A stretch of DNA of 64,000 bases from UBA1756 sp045130235 (GCA_045130235.1 JBGUPJ010000048.1:124001-188000), one strand, 5' to 3'. Positions 18,484 through 28,690 are shown, numbered from the stretch's first letter. A program made the numbers and translations. Notes: generated by a model not told the origin, from the sequence alone.

Positions 18484-18606
18484 TACTTTTGCCCGCTGTT
18501 TTCCGCACAGTGCGTGTATGTCTGCCAAAGACTGGAAAACAGCCACAAAATGATGTAATTTTGTGTTAAGATTGTTACGAGAGGGCCGACGCAAGTCGGC
18601 TCTCTT
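18484..18606 (+). ncRNA. Candidate small RNA: promoter followed by three hairpins
   Basis: A -7 element TACTTTTG (18484-18491) directly precedes three consecutive stem-loops. Stem 1 is GCTGTTTTCC (18495-18504) with GGAAAACAGC (18534-18543). Stem 2 is CACAAAAT (18544-18551) with ATTTTGTG (18558-18565). Stem 3 is a 12-base-pair stem with a GCAA loop (18579-18606), ending in CTCTTAATTAT like a terminator. The predicted transcript is about 110 nt and has no ORF of note. It could also be the 3' end of the M23 transcript. I cannot match it to a named RNA family. Confidence 0.45.
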
Positions 18607-18667
18607 AATTATACACTATCACAATAAATTGAATATTTTTGCATTATCATTATGCTAAAATAGATTT

Positions 18668-21600
18668 ATGTCGAAACGTACGGTTTACATCATCATCTTG
18701 TGGATAGTGCTGCACACATCAGCGCACCTATCGGCACAGGACATCTCCAACCGGCGCTTCGGCACCCTTCACCTCGACTCCACCAGTGTGGTGCTCGACA
18801 GCCTCTCCATCATGCCCGGCTCGCTCTCCCTCACCGGTCTCGACACCGCCGACTTCACCATCGACTACCCCACCGCCACATTGCATCTGAAAAACAGCTC
18901 AAAGGTCGGAACCACCATCACTTACACCTACCGCTCCATGCTCCGCGACCTCAGCCGTCCGGTGAGCCACAAATCGCCCGACCTGATCTTGCCCCACTTC
19001 GTAGCCGACCCCACCCGCAGCCACCTCGCCCCCATCACCGCTCCCACCAACCGCTCCATCTTCGACTCCGACCTGCAAGGCACCGGCTCCATCTCCCGCG
19101 GCATCTCTGTGGGCAACAACCAGAACTTCGTGCTCAACTCGCACCTCAATCTGCAACTCGCCGGCACGATTGCACCCGGCGTGGAAATCCTTGCCAACAT
19201 CACCGATGAGAACCTCCCTATCCAACCCGAAGGCAACACCCGCTATCTCAAAGACTTCAACAAGGTGTTCATTCAACTCACCTACAAAGACCGACTACGC
19301 ATCGAGGCCGGCGACATCGAGTTAGCCGCACTACCTAATACCCATTTTCTGCAAGTCAACCGACAGTTTACAGGTATGAAGGCCACCGTCAACACCTCCA
19401 TTGACAGTTCCAACCATCTCCGTAACACCGTCGGAGGCGGCCTCTCCAAAGGAAAGTACATGCGCCACAGTATCACCCCCATCAACGGCGTGCAAGGTCC
19501 CTACCGCCTCACCGGCGAACTATCGGAGACCAACATCATCATCCTCTCCGGCTCCGAACAAGTCTATCTTGACGGTGTGCTGCTTACACGCGGACAGGAT
19601 GAAGACTACGTCATCGACTACAACATGGGCGAAATTACCTTTACCCCCAAACGACTCATTACCGAACACAGCCGCATTATCGTATCGTTTGAGTACAGCG
19701 ACCAATACTACTCCCGCTACAATCTCTTCACATCCAACACCTTCACCCATGAAAAGAACAGCGAACTGACCCTGGATGTCAATTTTTTCCATGAACAAGA
19801 CTTGAAGAACCAGTCCATCCGCCCCGAACTCACTCCCGAACAGATGATGTTCCTGTCGGGAATCGGCGACCGCAACGACCTCGCCTATTATGAGACGGCC
19901 GTACCCATGACCGACTTTACGGGTAACGAGATTCTCTACCACCGCAAAGACACTATGGTGAATGGCGAATACTACGTGCCCGTGTATGTGTATGCAGGCA
20001 ACTCTCACGACTCGGTGTATCGCGTCACCTTCAGTTACGTGGGGGTAGGGAAAGGAGACTACATCCTCGCGCAGAGCACCGCCAATGGGAAGATGTACCA
20101 GTGGGTGGCCCCGGTCAATGGGCAGCCGCAAGGCGACTACGCCCCTGTTGCGTTGCTCAACGCACCCAAGATGCACGACCTGGCCACTGTGGGCGCTTCC
20201 TATGCGTTCAACAACCGCCTGAAGGCAGGGGCGGAAGTGGCCTTCAGCTACCTCGACCAGAACCTCTTCTCGAAAGACGACGACCGCGATAATGCCGGCC
20301 TCGCCTGCAAAGCCGATCTGGAATTCAACCAACCTTTGCACGCCCGTAAAAGCCAAGATACGGCATGGCGCTACCTGCTGAACCTCAACTACGAATATGT
20401 CTATCGCAACTATAACCCGTTGCAAAGTTACCGCGATGTGGAGTTCTTCCGCGACTACAACCTGAGCAGCGACTTTACCAACAATACGGATGAACATCTG
20501 CTACAACTGAATACTGGCTTTGCGCATCCCACCTGCGGAAGTACTGCCTACACCGCTAACTGGCTATACCGCACCGGCGAGATGAACGGACTGCGCCAGC
20601 AGCTCACCTCCCAGCACCAATTCAAGAGATGGAAATGGAACGCCACCACCGCCCACCTCCTCTCTGCCGACAGCGTGCAAACCACCAATTTCCTCAAAAG
20701 CAACAACGACTTCTCTTACAACCTCCCCCAAATCAGCATCGGAGTACGCGACAACCTCGAATACAACCTGTTCCGTCAGGTTGCCGACCGCACCATCAGG
20801 GCCAACAGCTACGCCTTCAACGAGGCGGCACTCTATCTCAAAAATGGCGATACACTCCCATACTCGTTCCAACTTCAATATCTCAACCGTATTGATTATT
20901 ATACACAGCATAATACACTTACACTGAATACGATAGCCCATGAGGCACAGGCCAGCTTTGAGTGTTCGCACTGGAAAAACAACCGTTTGAAAGGGACTTT
21001 CACCTACCGCAACGACCAGTACCGCGACACCCTGCACCATTCACATTCCGAACACAACTTTGTAGGGAGTATCGACTACTACGGTAAGTTCTGGAAAGGG
21101 GCGATTACCCTCGGACTTTATTACGAAGTGGGTAGCGGACTGGAGCAAAAGAAGAGTTATTCGTTTCTGAAAGTGGCCGCCGGGCAAGGAACTCACGTTT
21201 GGAACGACTACAATCAGAACGGCATTGAAGAGATGGACGAGTTCGAGCCCGCAGCCTTCCAGAGCGAGGCTGACTACGTGAAGGTGTGGCTTCCCACTAA
21301 CGAGTTTGTGAACACCCGCAACTGTGGGGCTACCCAAACCCTCCAACTGCGCCCCGGCGCTGTCTGGAAAAACAAAAAAGGATTTCTCCAATTCCTTTCC
21401 ATGTTTAGCAATAGCACCTCACTCCGCACTTATCAGAAAAACACCTTGCAACACGACATCCGCTCCATCAATCCCTACCAGTTTAACCTCGACGACTCCG
21501 TTATGGTCAGCCAAAACCTCAGTCTCAAGAATTCACTTGGATTTTCTCTCCCAAATCCCTATTTTACAACCGATTACACATATTATAATGCCCAATCTAA

Positions 21601-22153
21601 AAACCTCCTCTATTATGGTATGGAAAGCAATCGCAGCATCAACCATCAGGTTACCCTTCGCTCATCACCCCATAAAATATTGATTATCAAAACAATCTAT
21701 ACAAAAAATTCGCACAATAGCAACTCCGACTACTTGAATGATCGCAGTTTCGACATCCTTTCCCACACCCTAAACAATAGCATTACCCTCAACTTCCCGT
21801 TCCAATTGTCACTAACGGCGATGGGGGAGATGGCCTACAAGAACAATCGGCTCGGTGCCGACCGTGCCAACCTCTATACCGCCGATCTGACCGCCGACTT
21901 CCGCATGAAGCAGCGAGGAACCATCAGCGTGAACCTGCGCTATACCCGCATCAACTATAACCAGAATGAAAATAGCGCTGTCGCTTACGAAATGTTGGGG
22001 GGGCTGACCACAGGCAACAACTTCATCTGGAACGCCACCTACCAAACCAAACTGTTCGAGTATTTACAGTTGAATTTTCAATATGAAGGACGTTTGACAA
22101 ATGATAATAGATTGATACACACCGGATTTTTGCAATTAAAAGCATTATTTTAA
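18668..22153 (+). CDS. Large outer-membrane beta-barrel-like protein
   Basis: A 1161-residue protein with a signal peptide (1-24, ending LSAQ). From about residue 135 there is GSISRGISVGNNQNFVLNSHLNLQLAG, and later many alternating beta strands with aromatic ends, as in large Bacteroidota outer-membrane proteins (a weak likeness to SprA/Sov-type translocon proteins). The C-terminus ends in a beta strand, LQLKALF. The function is unknown. It lies directly upstream of porP and the gld genes, separated by a 323-base leader, and may act with the secretion machinery. That is inferred from position only. Confidence 0.65.
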   Translation: MSKRTVYIIILWIVLHTSAHLSAQDISNRRFGTLHLDSTSVVLDSLSIMPGSLSLTGLDTADFTIDYPTATLHLKNSSKVGTTITYTYRSMLRDLSRPVSHKSPDLILPHFVADPTRSHLAPITAPTNRSIFDSDLQGTGSISRGISVGNNQNFVLNSHLNLQLAGTIAPGVEILANITDENLPIQPEGNTRYLKDFNKVFIQLTYKDRLRIEAGDIELAALPNTHFLQVNRQFTGMKATVNTSIDSSNHLRNTVGGGLSKGKYMRHSITPINGVQGPYRLTGELSETNIIILSGSEQVYLDGVLLTRGQDEDYVIDYNMGEITFTPKRLITEHSRIIVSFEYSDQYYSRYNLFTSNTFTHEKNSELTLDVNFFHEQDLKNQSIRPELTPEQMMFLSGIGDRNDLAYYETAVPMTDFTGNEILYHRKDTMVNGEYYVPVYVYAGNSHDSVYRVTFSYVGVGKGDYILAQSTANGKMYQWVAPVNGQPQGDYAPVALLNAPKMHDLATVGASYAFNNRLKAGAEVAFSYLDQNLFSKDDDRDNAGLACKADLEFNQPLHARKSQDTAWRYLLNLNYEYVYRNYNPLQSYRDVEFFRDYNLSSDFTNNTDEHLLQLNTGFAHPTCGSTAYTANWLYRTGEMNGLRQQLTSQHQFKRWKWNATTAHLLSADSVQTTNFLKSNNDFSYNLPQISIGVRDNLEYNLFRQVADRTIRANSYAFNEAALYLKNGDTLPYSFQLQYLNRIDYYTQHNTLTLNTIAHEAQASFECSHWKNNRLKGTFTYRNDQYRDTLHHSHSEHNFVGSIDYYGKFWKGAITLGLYYEVGSGLEQKKSYSFLKVAAGQGTHVWNDYNQNGIEEMDEFEPAAFQSEADYVKVWLPTNEFVNTRNCGATQTLQLRPGAVWKNKKGFLQFLSMFSNSTSLRTYQKNTLQHDIRSINPYQFNLDDSVMVSQNLSLKNSLGFSLPNPYFTTDYTYYNAQSKNLLYYGMESNRSINHQVTLRSSPHKILIIKTIYTKNSHNSNSDYLNDRSFDILSHTLNNSITLNFPFQLSLTAMGEMAYKNNRLGADRANLYTADLTADFRMKQRGTISVNLRYTRINYNQNENSAVAYEMLGGLTTGNNFIWNATYQTKLFEYLQLNFQYEGRLTNDNRLIHTGFLQLKALF

Positions 22154-22306
22154 ATCTGAAAAATATACCTCATCCGTCCTCGAATTTTGCCTTGCGAGTG
22201 GAATAAACAAACAGCTGTTTACAACTTCACTTTTTCGCTTGTCGCCCGTTCGTCAACCATTTTTCATTTTTTTTCAACAAAATGTATCTGCTAAAAAATT
22301 TTTTTG

Positions 22307-22314
22307 TACTTTTG
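22307..22314 (+). promoter_or_regulatory. -7 promoter element and long leader of the T9SS locus
   Basis: TACTTTTG matches TAnnTTTG. The leader from here to the porP ATG at 22477 is about 155 bases, long for this genome. It contains a 12-codon frame at 22388-22426 (MSEIERTEKITC). The rest of the 323-base gap (22154-22306) shows nothing recognisable. Confidence 0.55.
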
Positions 22315-22476
22315 GGGCCGCAAAAAAGTAGAGAAAGGCAAGTTTTTCTGTAACTTTTTCTAGGAAGGGCAGTATAAGCAATTAATCATGTCCGAAATAG
22401 AGAGAACAGAGAAAATAACTTGCTAATTATCAATTTTTTGCGTTTTATAGTAATAAAAACTCAGAAAATTTAAAAT

Positions 22477-23502
22477 ATGAGAAAAAGGTACATTTTATCG
22501 GCTATTTTGTTCGTTTTGACGATGAGTGGTTTTGCACAGCAGGACGCACAATTCGCCCTTTTTCAGTGGGCTACCCCCTACTATAATGCGGGTGCTATCG
22601 GCGAGCAGAGCAATACTTTGTGCTTCACGGGCATCTTCAGACAACAATATACGGGTTGGAATGATACCTACAAGGATGAGAATGGAAACACCACGAAATA
22701 CAACACCTCACCGCAGCAGATTTATGTGAGCATGGAGTCCTATCTGCGCAAACTGCACGGTGGTCTTGGTGTTACGTTCATCAAAGATAAAATTGGCTAT
22801 TTTAATAATGTGGGTGTGAAGTTGGGCTACTCCTTCAAATTCAGAATCCCCACCGGAAGCATCGGTATCGGTGTGCAGGCCCAGATGCTGAGCCAGAAGC
22901 TGGATGCCACCCATTTCCATCCGACACAGGAAAACGACCCGCTCCTCAACGGAATGTCAGGCAAGGAATCTTGGTTGGATCTGGACTTTAGCGCCGGTGT
23001 GTATTATAAGGCTGAACGTTGGAATGCCGGTATCGGTGTCACCCAGATTGCTGAAAAGATTCGTCTGTCAGGCGACAAGCAGTCATATAAGATGAGCCGT
23101 AACCTCTATTTCCATGGCGGTTATACTTGGGTGCTTCCTTGGGATCCCAGCTGGGAAATCCTACCACAGGCTCTTATCAAAACAGACCTCGCCACCGCAC
23201 AGTTCGATTTGATGGTGCTCGCCCGCTATAACGGAATTCTTTGGGGTGGTCTTTCCTATCGTATCCAAGATGCAGTGTCTGTACTCTTTGGTGCTCGTCC
23301 TTTCTTTAATTCCTCCAACAACTATCTTCGTGGATTGGAGATGGGACTTGCCTATAGCTTCACTACCAGTAAGTTGGGTTACAAACCCGACCGTAGCTAT
23401 GGTGACATTGAAATCATGCTCCGCTACTGCTTCGACATCTATAAAGAGGAGGTCTTCTCCGGCTACGGATCCACCAGAAACATATATAAGAATGTTTATT
23501 AA
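22477..23502 (+). CDS. porP: PorP/SprF family T9SS outer-membrane protein
   Basis: A 341-residue protein with a signal peptide (1-21, ending GFAQQ) and a predicted outer-membrane beta-barrel. DAQFALFQWATPYYNAGAIG is the hallmark PorP/SprF beginning (usually Q-D-P-x-FSQY...NPA). Members of this family link the T9SS rings or adhesins to the outer membrane. It begins the porP-gldK-gldL-gldM-gldN block, with gldK 51 bases behind, which fixes the assignment. Confidence 0.9.
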   Translation: MRKRYILSAILFVLTMSGFAQQDAQFALFQWATPYYNAGAIGEQSNTLCFTGIFRQQYTGWNDTYKDENGNTTKYNTSPQQIYVSMESYLRKLHGGLGVTFIKDKIGYFNNVGVKLGYSFKFRIPTGSIGIGVQAQMLSQKLDATHFHPTQENDPLLNGMSGKESWLDLDFSAGVYYKAERWNAGIGVTQIAEKIRLSGDKQSYKMSRNLYFHGGYTWVLPWDPSWEILPQALIKTDLATAQFDLMVLARYNGILWGGLSYRIQDAVSVLFGARPFFNSSNNYLRGLEMGLAYSFTTSKLGYKPDRSYGDIEIMLRYCFDIYKEEVFSGYGSTRNIYKNVY

Positions 23503-23553
23503 ACAATATTCTGTTCAAAACCTCGTTTAAGAAAATAATCAAAATCGACAGAT

Positions 23554-24999
23554 ATGAAAAAGTCAGCATTATTATTCGCAGCAGTTGTCATCCTGTTCAC
23601 CTCGTGTAAGAACGATGGCGACGGCCAATTGGTTGGCGTCAAGGATCGCCCCGACTTTTTGGATTTAATGCCGTATGGTATGGTGTACGTGCCCGCAGGT
23701 CACTACCTGATGGGTTCCGGCGACCAGGATGTTCCTTTCGCCTTCACGCACCAGTCGAAAAACGTCACCATCTCGGCCTTCTACATGGATGAGACGGAGA
23801 TTACCAACAACGAATACCGCCAGTTTGTGTATTGGGTGCGCGACTCTGTGGCCCACTACCTCCTCGGTAATGCTGAAATCGAAGAAGAAGAGAAGCATGG
23901 TGGCCATTTCGTGAAATACCAGTCCGGTGAGAATGAGGGCGAGCTTGTTGAACCTAAACTCATCAACTGGAAAGAAGAGATTCCGTGGGATTCTGAAAAC
24001 GAAGAGATTCAGGCTGCCTTGAGCCCGATGTTCCTCGTCGCCAACTCCCGCTTCTATCACTATAGCCCCAAGATGTTGAACATCAGCATGCTCAACTATG
24101 AGTATTGGTGGTGCGATTATAGAAACCAGATTGATCCCACCCTCCCCGATGATCCCAACAACCCGAACTACGGTGCTTCTCATAAGGAGATGGATAAGGA
24201 AGGCAATGACCTCGGCGGTCTCTTCGCTAGCCGTCCCAGCAGCTACAACAAAGGTCGTGAGCGCTTCATGAAGAGCGAACTGGTGAACATCTATCCTGAT
24301 ACCTTGTGCTGGGTACATGACTTCACCTATTCATACAATGAGCCGATGACGCTCAACTACTTCTTCCACCCGCAGTTTGATAACTATCCGGTGGTGGGTA
24401 TCTCATGGCGTCAGGCTAAGGCCTTCTGCTATTGGAGAACTCACATGCGCAACTGCTGGCTCACTGGTCACGATTACGCTCGCGAACAGGAGTTCCGTCT
24501 CCCCAATGAGGCTGAATGGGAGTGGGCAGCAAGAGGTGATTTCGACATGCAGATGTACCCGTGGGGCGGTCCCTACACCCAGAACATCAACGGTTGCTAC
24601 CTCCTGAACTTCAAACCGCAGCGTGGTAACTACATCGCTGACGGTAACATCTACCCCGGTATCGTAGCCCATTATCATCCGAATGATTTCGGTTTGTACG
24701 ACATGAGCGGCAACGTGGCTGAATGGTGTGAGGATGCTTTCGACAAGTCCTCTGTAAACTTTACCCACGACCTCAACCCACAATATACTTACTATGCTAA
24801 GAAGACCGATACTCCGGAAAAGAAGAGAAAAGTGATCCGCGGCGGTTCTTGGAAAGATATCAGCTATTATAATACTGTATATACCAAAACGTTCGAATAT
24901 CAGGATACCTGCTGCTCATACGTCGGCTTCCGTTGCGTACAGAGCTATATGGGTCGTCAAAGAGGCGATAACCTGAACTCGGCATCACACGTTTACTAA
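23554..24999 (+). CDS. gldK: T9SS ring lipoprotein GldK/PorK
   Basis: A 481-residue outer-membrane lipoprotein. The lipobox LFTSC puts the lipidated Cys at residue 17. The body is a SUMF1/FGE-like domain: MVYVPAGHYLMGSGD, ISAFYMDETEITNNEYRQFV, EFRLPNEAEWEWAARG, MSGNVAEWCEDAF, VIRGGSWKD and YVGFRCV. It is not expected to be a sulfatase-modifying enzyme: GldK with GldN forms the periplasmic ring of the T9SS. It is followed by gldL, gldM and gldN. Confidence 0.95.
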   Translation: MKKSALLFAAVVILFTSCKNDGDGQLVGVKDRPDFLDLMPYGMVYVPAGHYLMGSGDQDVPFAFTHQSKNVTISAFYMDETEITNNEYRQFVYWVRDSVAHYLLGNAEIEEEEKHGGHFVKYQSGENEGELVEPKLINWKEEIPWDSENEEIQAALSPMFLVANSRFYHYSPKMLNISMLNYEYWWCDYRNQIDPTLPDDPNNPNYGASHKEMDKEGNDLGGLFASRPSSYNKGRERFMKSELVNIYPDTLCWVHDFTYSYNEPMTLNYFFHPQFDNYPVVGISWRQAKAFCYWRTHMRNCWLTGHDYAREQEFRLPNEAEWEWAARGDFDMQMYPWGGPYTQNINGCYLLNFKPQRGNYIADGNIYPGIVAHYHPNDFGLYDMSGNVAEWCEDAFDKSSVNFTHDLNPQYTYYAKKTDTPEKKRKVIRGGSWKDISYYNTVYTKTFEYQDTCCSYVGFRCVQSYMGRQRGDNLNSASHVY

Positions 25000-25060
25000 A
25001 TTTATTTAGAAAAATCAAACACAATCAATCAAATCATTAACCACTTAAATTTTTATTACT

Positions 25061-25966
25061 ATGGGTTTAGACAAATTAGTAAGAAGCAAGGGCTATAAAA
25101 ACTTTATGGCCAAATTGTACGGATGGGGCGCATCAGTCGTCATCTTGGGTGCATTGTTCAAAATTATGCACTACCCCGGTGCTGGTATCATGCTTTTGGC
25201 TGGTATGGGTACTGAAGCTATCATCTTCTTCATGTCGGCATTTGAACCGCTGCACGTAGAATACAATTGGGCCTTGGTTTATCCTGAATTAGCCGCTGGC
25301 GATGAAATCGAAACCCCGACCTCCAAGAAAAAAAGCGCTCCGAGTGGTACCCCGACTCAGCAGCTCGACAAGATGCTGACCGAAGCAAAGGTGGGTCCCG
25401 AACTGATAGAGAGCTTGGCCACCGGTATGCGCAACCTGGCCGAGAATGCCAAAAAAATCTCCGGTCTGGCCGATGCCGCTACTGTTACCGATACTTATGC
25501 AGCTAATATGACCAAGGCTGCCGAATCAGTACGCAACCTCTCCCTCCAGTATGACAAGACCGCCGCAGCCCTCCAGAAAGATTCCAACGTCTCTGGTGAA
25601 TACCTTACCAATGTCCAGAAGGCCTCTACCGCCGTGGCTAACCTCGCAGCCATCTACGAAAACACCACCAAGGCCATCCAGGGCGACACCGGCGCTTACA
25701 ACGATCAGTTGAAGAAACTCAACCAGAACCTCGCCTCCATCAACTCTATGTATGAGCTTCAGATGAAGAACTCAAAAGATATGTTGGAGAACTACAAAAT
25801 GGTTGAACAGAATATCAACACCTACGCACAGAACCTCAACGATTCATTGGCCAATACCAAGACTTATAAGGAAGAGATCGACAAACTCACCAAGAATGTG
25901 TCTCGCCTCAGCAACGTCTATGGTAACATGGTGGCAGCTATGAGCATCCCGGCCGCACAGAAATAA
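25061..25966 (+). CDS. gldL: T9SS motor protein GldL/PorL
   Basis: A 301-residue inner-membrane protein. Two membrane helices lie near the N-terminus (about 15-36 and 40-61); the second contains Glu52 in GMGTEAIIFF, matching the conserved membrane glutamate needed for proton flow in GldL. The rest is a cytoplasmic helical, coiled-coil region. GldL forms a pentamer around a GldM dimer and uses the proton gradient to drive secretion and, in some species, gliding. It lies between gldK and gldM. Confidence 0.95.
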   Translation: MGLDKLVRSKGYKNFMAKLYGWGASVVILGALFKIMHYPGAGIMLLAGMGTEAIIFFMSAFEPLHVEYNWALVYPELAAGDEIETPTSKKKSAPSGTPTQQLDKMLTEAKVGPELIESLATGMRNLAENAKKISGLADAATVTDTYAANMTKAAESVRNLSLQYDKTAAALQKDSNVSGEYLTNVQKASTAVANLAAIYENTTKAIQGDTGAYNDQLKKLNQNLASINSMYELQMKNSKDMLENYKMVEQNINTYAQNLNDSLANTKTYKEEIDKLTKNVSRLSNVYGNMVAAMSIPAAQK

Positions 25967-26013
25967 ATTAATATGTAGTTATTCACGGAGTATTAATTTA
26001 AAAATGTAAGAAA

Positions 26014-27684
26014 ATGGGTGCAAAAAACTGTCCAGAAACCCCACGCCAGCAGATGATCGGTATGATGTACTTGGTGTTGACGGCAATGCTTGCATTGAAC
26101 GTTTCCAAGGATATTCTCGAAGCATTTAACGTCGTGGATGATTCTCTGTTGCAATCTAATAAGAACGTAACCATCGCTTTGGAAGACCGCTACAATAATT
26201 TGTATGCTATTCAGGGCGAAGAACAAACTGAAGCCATCAGAAAAGCTCAGGATAAGGCTAAAGACTTGCAGGCCAAGACGAAAGAAATGGTCAAATTTAT
26301 TGAGACCGTACGTTGGGAAATGACCGTTGCAGTTGATGGCGAAAACGCCGACGGCGTGAAGAAAGCCAAAGCAGAAGCCAAAAATGGTGCTATTCCTTGC
26401 GTTCCCGTATCTGAAATTGAAGGAAAGGATAACTTCGACAAGCCGACCACTTTCATGATTGGAACGGGCGACAAGCCGGATCCTGACAAATACGCTGCCA
26501 AGTTGAAAAAGAAATTGACGGAATATCACGCTACTTTGCTTAAATTCATTGAAAATGAAGAAGGTAAAAGAGACCCGAACATTGAGAAGCAGTTAAGCAG
26601 TGTGAAACCGGCCGACATGATTTATTCTTCACACGAGGATAAAGAAGTGCCGTGGGAGATTTACAATTTCTACCATTTGATTACCGGTGGTCAGGTGATT
26701 CTTCTGAACAAGATGATCAGCGAGGTGAAGTCCGCCGAAGCTGTTGTGTTGAACCACATCATCGCTTCCGCAGGTTCCGCTAACCTCTCCTTCGCCGAAT
26801 ATGCCGGTCACTCTATGGCCGATTCCAAAGTGCTCTTCTCTGGCGACAACTACAAGACCACGGTTATTGTGGCCGCATTCGACCCGAACCAGAAACTTGA
26901 CGTTTACTATCAGATTGGTGCTGATACATTAAGCGAGGCCAACGAAGCTAGCGCAACCCATGTTGACGGTCCCGCCACTGGTGTGGAAATCGAAATTCCT
27001 GGAGGTGGTACTGGTCAGCACAAAATTGCCGGTTATATCAAAGTGCGTAACGAGAATACCGGTAAAGTGGAGTGCTATCATTTCAAAGATGAATACTTGG
27101 TTGTTCCTAAGGGTGGTGCCACGATTTCGGCCGACAAGATGAACGTGCTGTATGCGGGTATCAAGAACCCCGTTACCGCAGCCGGTGGTTCCGACGCCAG
27201 CAAGCTGAGCATCAGTTTCCCGGGTTGCCAAATCTTGGGTAGCGGTCCCTCAAGAGAGGTTGTTCCGCCTTCAAGTATGATTGGAAAAACTGTTGAAGCC
27301 ACTGTCACCACTTCCGAAAGCTCTAATAAGATGACCTTCCGTGTGAAGAAAGTTCCGGATCCGTATGCACAGATCGGTGCTAACATCTTCGGCGGCAGAA
27401 AGTCGAAAACTGAGCTTCTCGCTAACCCCGCCCTGATTGCAAAGATGAGCGAAGACTTCGCCTTCGACCTCAAGTGGACGGTGAAATCTTATAGCGTGGA
27501 TGTTATCCAGAATGGTAAAATCGAGACTTTCCAGTGCAACGGTCCTCAATTCTCCGAGGCTCTGAAAAGCAAAATCAACAGTTCTACTATCGGTACTGTG
27601 GTGATGTTCTACAACATCAAAATATCGCAGGCTGAGTTGGGAGAACGCGTGATGACACGTGAAATCTCAGTGCGAATCAAATAA
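26014..27684 (+). CDS. gldM: T9SS motor protein GldM/PorM
   Basis: A 556-residue protein with one membrane helix at the N-terminus (about 14-34, MIGMMYLVLTAMLALNVS) and a long periplasmic part built of four domains that carry force from the GldL motor to the GldK/GldN ring. CPETPRQQMIGMMYLV, ELLANPALIAKM and the C-terminal ELGERVMTREISVRIK are family landmarks. The length is near the usual 510-520 residues. It is 48 bases after gldL and 18 before gldN. Confidence 0.95.
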   Translation: MGAKNCPETPRQQMIGMMYLVLTAMLALNVSKDILEAFNVVDDSLLQSNKNVTIALEDRYNNLYAIQGEEQTEAIRKAQDKAKDLQAKTKEMVKFIETVRWEMTVAVDGENADGVKKAKAEAKNGAIPCVPVSEIEGKDNFDKPTTFMIGTGDKPDPDKYAAKLKKKLTEYHATLLKFIENEEGKRDPNIEKQLSSVKPADMIYSSHEDKEVPWEIYNFYHLITGGQVILLNKMISEVKSAEAVVLNHIIASAGSANLSFAEYAGHSMADSKVLFSGDNYKTTVIVAAFDPNQKLDVYYQIGADTLSEANEASATHVDGPATGVEIEIPGGGTGQHKIAGYIKVRNENTGKVECYHFKDEYLVVPKGGATISADKMNVLYAGIKNPVTAAGGSDASKLSISFPGCQILGSGPSREVVPPSSMIGKTVEATVTTSESSNKMTFRVKKVPDPYAQIGANIFGGRKSKTELLANPALIAKMSEDFAFDLKWTVKSYSVDVIQNGKIETFQCNGPQFSEALKSKINSSTIGTVVMFYNIKISQAELGERVMTREISVRIK

Positions 27685-27701
27685 CATTAAACTATATCGT
27701 T

Positions 27702-28649
27702 ATGAAAAAGATTGTTTTGTCAGTATTGGCTCTCTGCCTCGGGATGGCAGCCTTTGCGCAAGAGGACACCACAGGTAGCACCATGAACCAGCCGGTGCGC
27801 AAGCCCCTCGAATTTTCATGGGAGCAGACCGAAGTGGGCGATTTCTCCGACAATGTGCCTTACGTCTATCAGCGTAACGCCGATGTGATGTACTATCACA
27901 CCATCTGGAGAACCATCGACCTCCGCGAAAAGATGAACCATCCGCTCTATTTCCCGCAGGAAACCCAAGGTACTTGGCGTAGCTTGGCTCAGGTCATCTT
28001 CGACGCTGTCGATATTGACCATCCTGAAAAGAAAGAAGGAGAAGTTTTGCCTATCTATACCGATGAATTTTGTACTATGTACAAGGATAGAGAGGCTGTA
28101 AAAGCTTCGCTCTCTGAAACCCGCATTATCGACTCCATGGATATGGAGACTTTCGAGATCGTGGGCCAAAAGGAAATTGTGGAGAAATATCAGGCCCGAC
28201 AGATTCTCACCTACCGTATCAAAGAGATTTGGTTCTTCGACAAGAAACGTTCCGTACTTGAAGTGCGTATTCTTGAACTTGAGCCTATGATCCAGGTGGA
28301 GCGTGAGGTCGGCGGCGCCGGAGCACCTGGTCCCGGTAGCGAAGAGCAGGATGAAGATGTACAGACCATCAAGGCGTGGAAGAGCCTTGGTTACATCATG
28401 TACGACGAACTGCGTCCCTACCTTGTGAAGCAGGAAGTTTACAATCCGAAGAACAATGCTCAGCGTCTCTCTTTGGATGACATGCTGACTTGGAAACGCG
28501 AATTCTCCAGCTTCATCTACCAAGAGCAGAACGTGTATAACAACCGCCAGATTGACGCTTATATCGCCAATGCTCGCGATCAGCGTATCGAATCGGAACG
28601 CATTACCGAAAAGATCCGCACCTTTGAGCACGACCTCTGGGAGTTCTAA
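27702..28649 (+). CDS. gldN: T9SS ring protein GldN/PorN
   Basis: A 315-residue periplasmic protein with a signal peptide (1-20, ending AFAQE). VMYYHTIWRTIDLREKMNHPLYFP is the core family signature, and IKEIWFFDKKRSVLEVRIL is a further conserved stretch. GldN binds GldK to make the large periplasmic T9SS ring. It is last in the operon and is followed by a terminator at 28714. Confidence 0.95.
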   Translation: MKKIVLSVLALCLGMAAFAQEDTTGSTMNQPVRKPLEFSWEQTEVGDFSDNVPYVYQRNADVMYYHTIWRTIDLREKMNHPLYFPQETQGTWRSLAQVIFDAVDIDHPEKKEGEVLPIYTDEFCTMYKDREAVKASLSETRIIDSMDMETFEIVGQKEIVEKYQARQILTYRIKEIWFFDKKRSVLEVRILELEPMIQVEREVGGAGAPGPGSEEQDEDVQTIKAWKSLGYIMYDELRPYLVKQEVYNPKNNAQRLSLDDMLTWKREFSSFIYQEQNVYNNRQIDAYIANARDQRIESERITEKIRTFEHDLWEF

Positions 28650-28651
28650 TT

Positions 28652-28690
28652 TCAAATTGAGAATTGAAAATTGAGAACTGAAAATTAAAC
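28652..28690. repeat. AT-rich 'TTGAGAATTGAAAATTGA' tract
   Basis: A short tandem of near-identical 9- to 10-base units directly after gldN, matching tracts at 14.2, 46.2, 48.4 and 59.4 kb. Confidence 0.6.
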
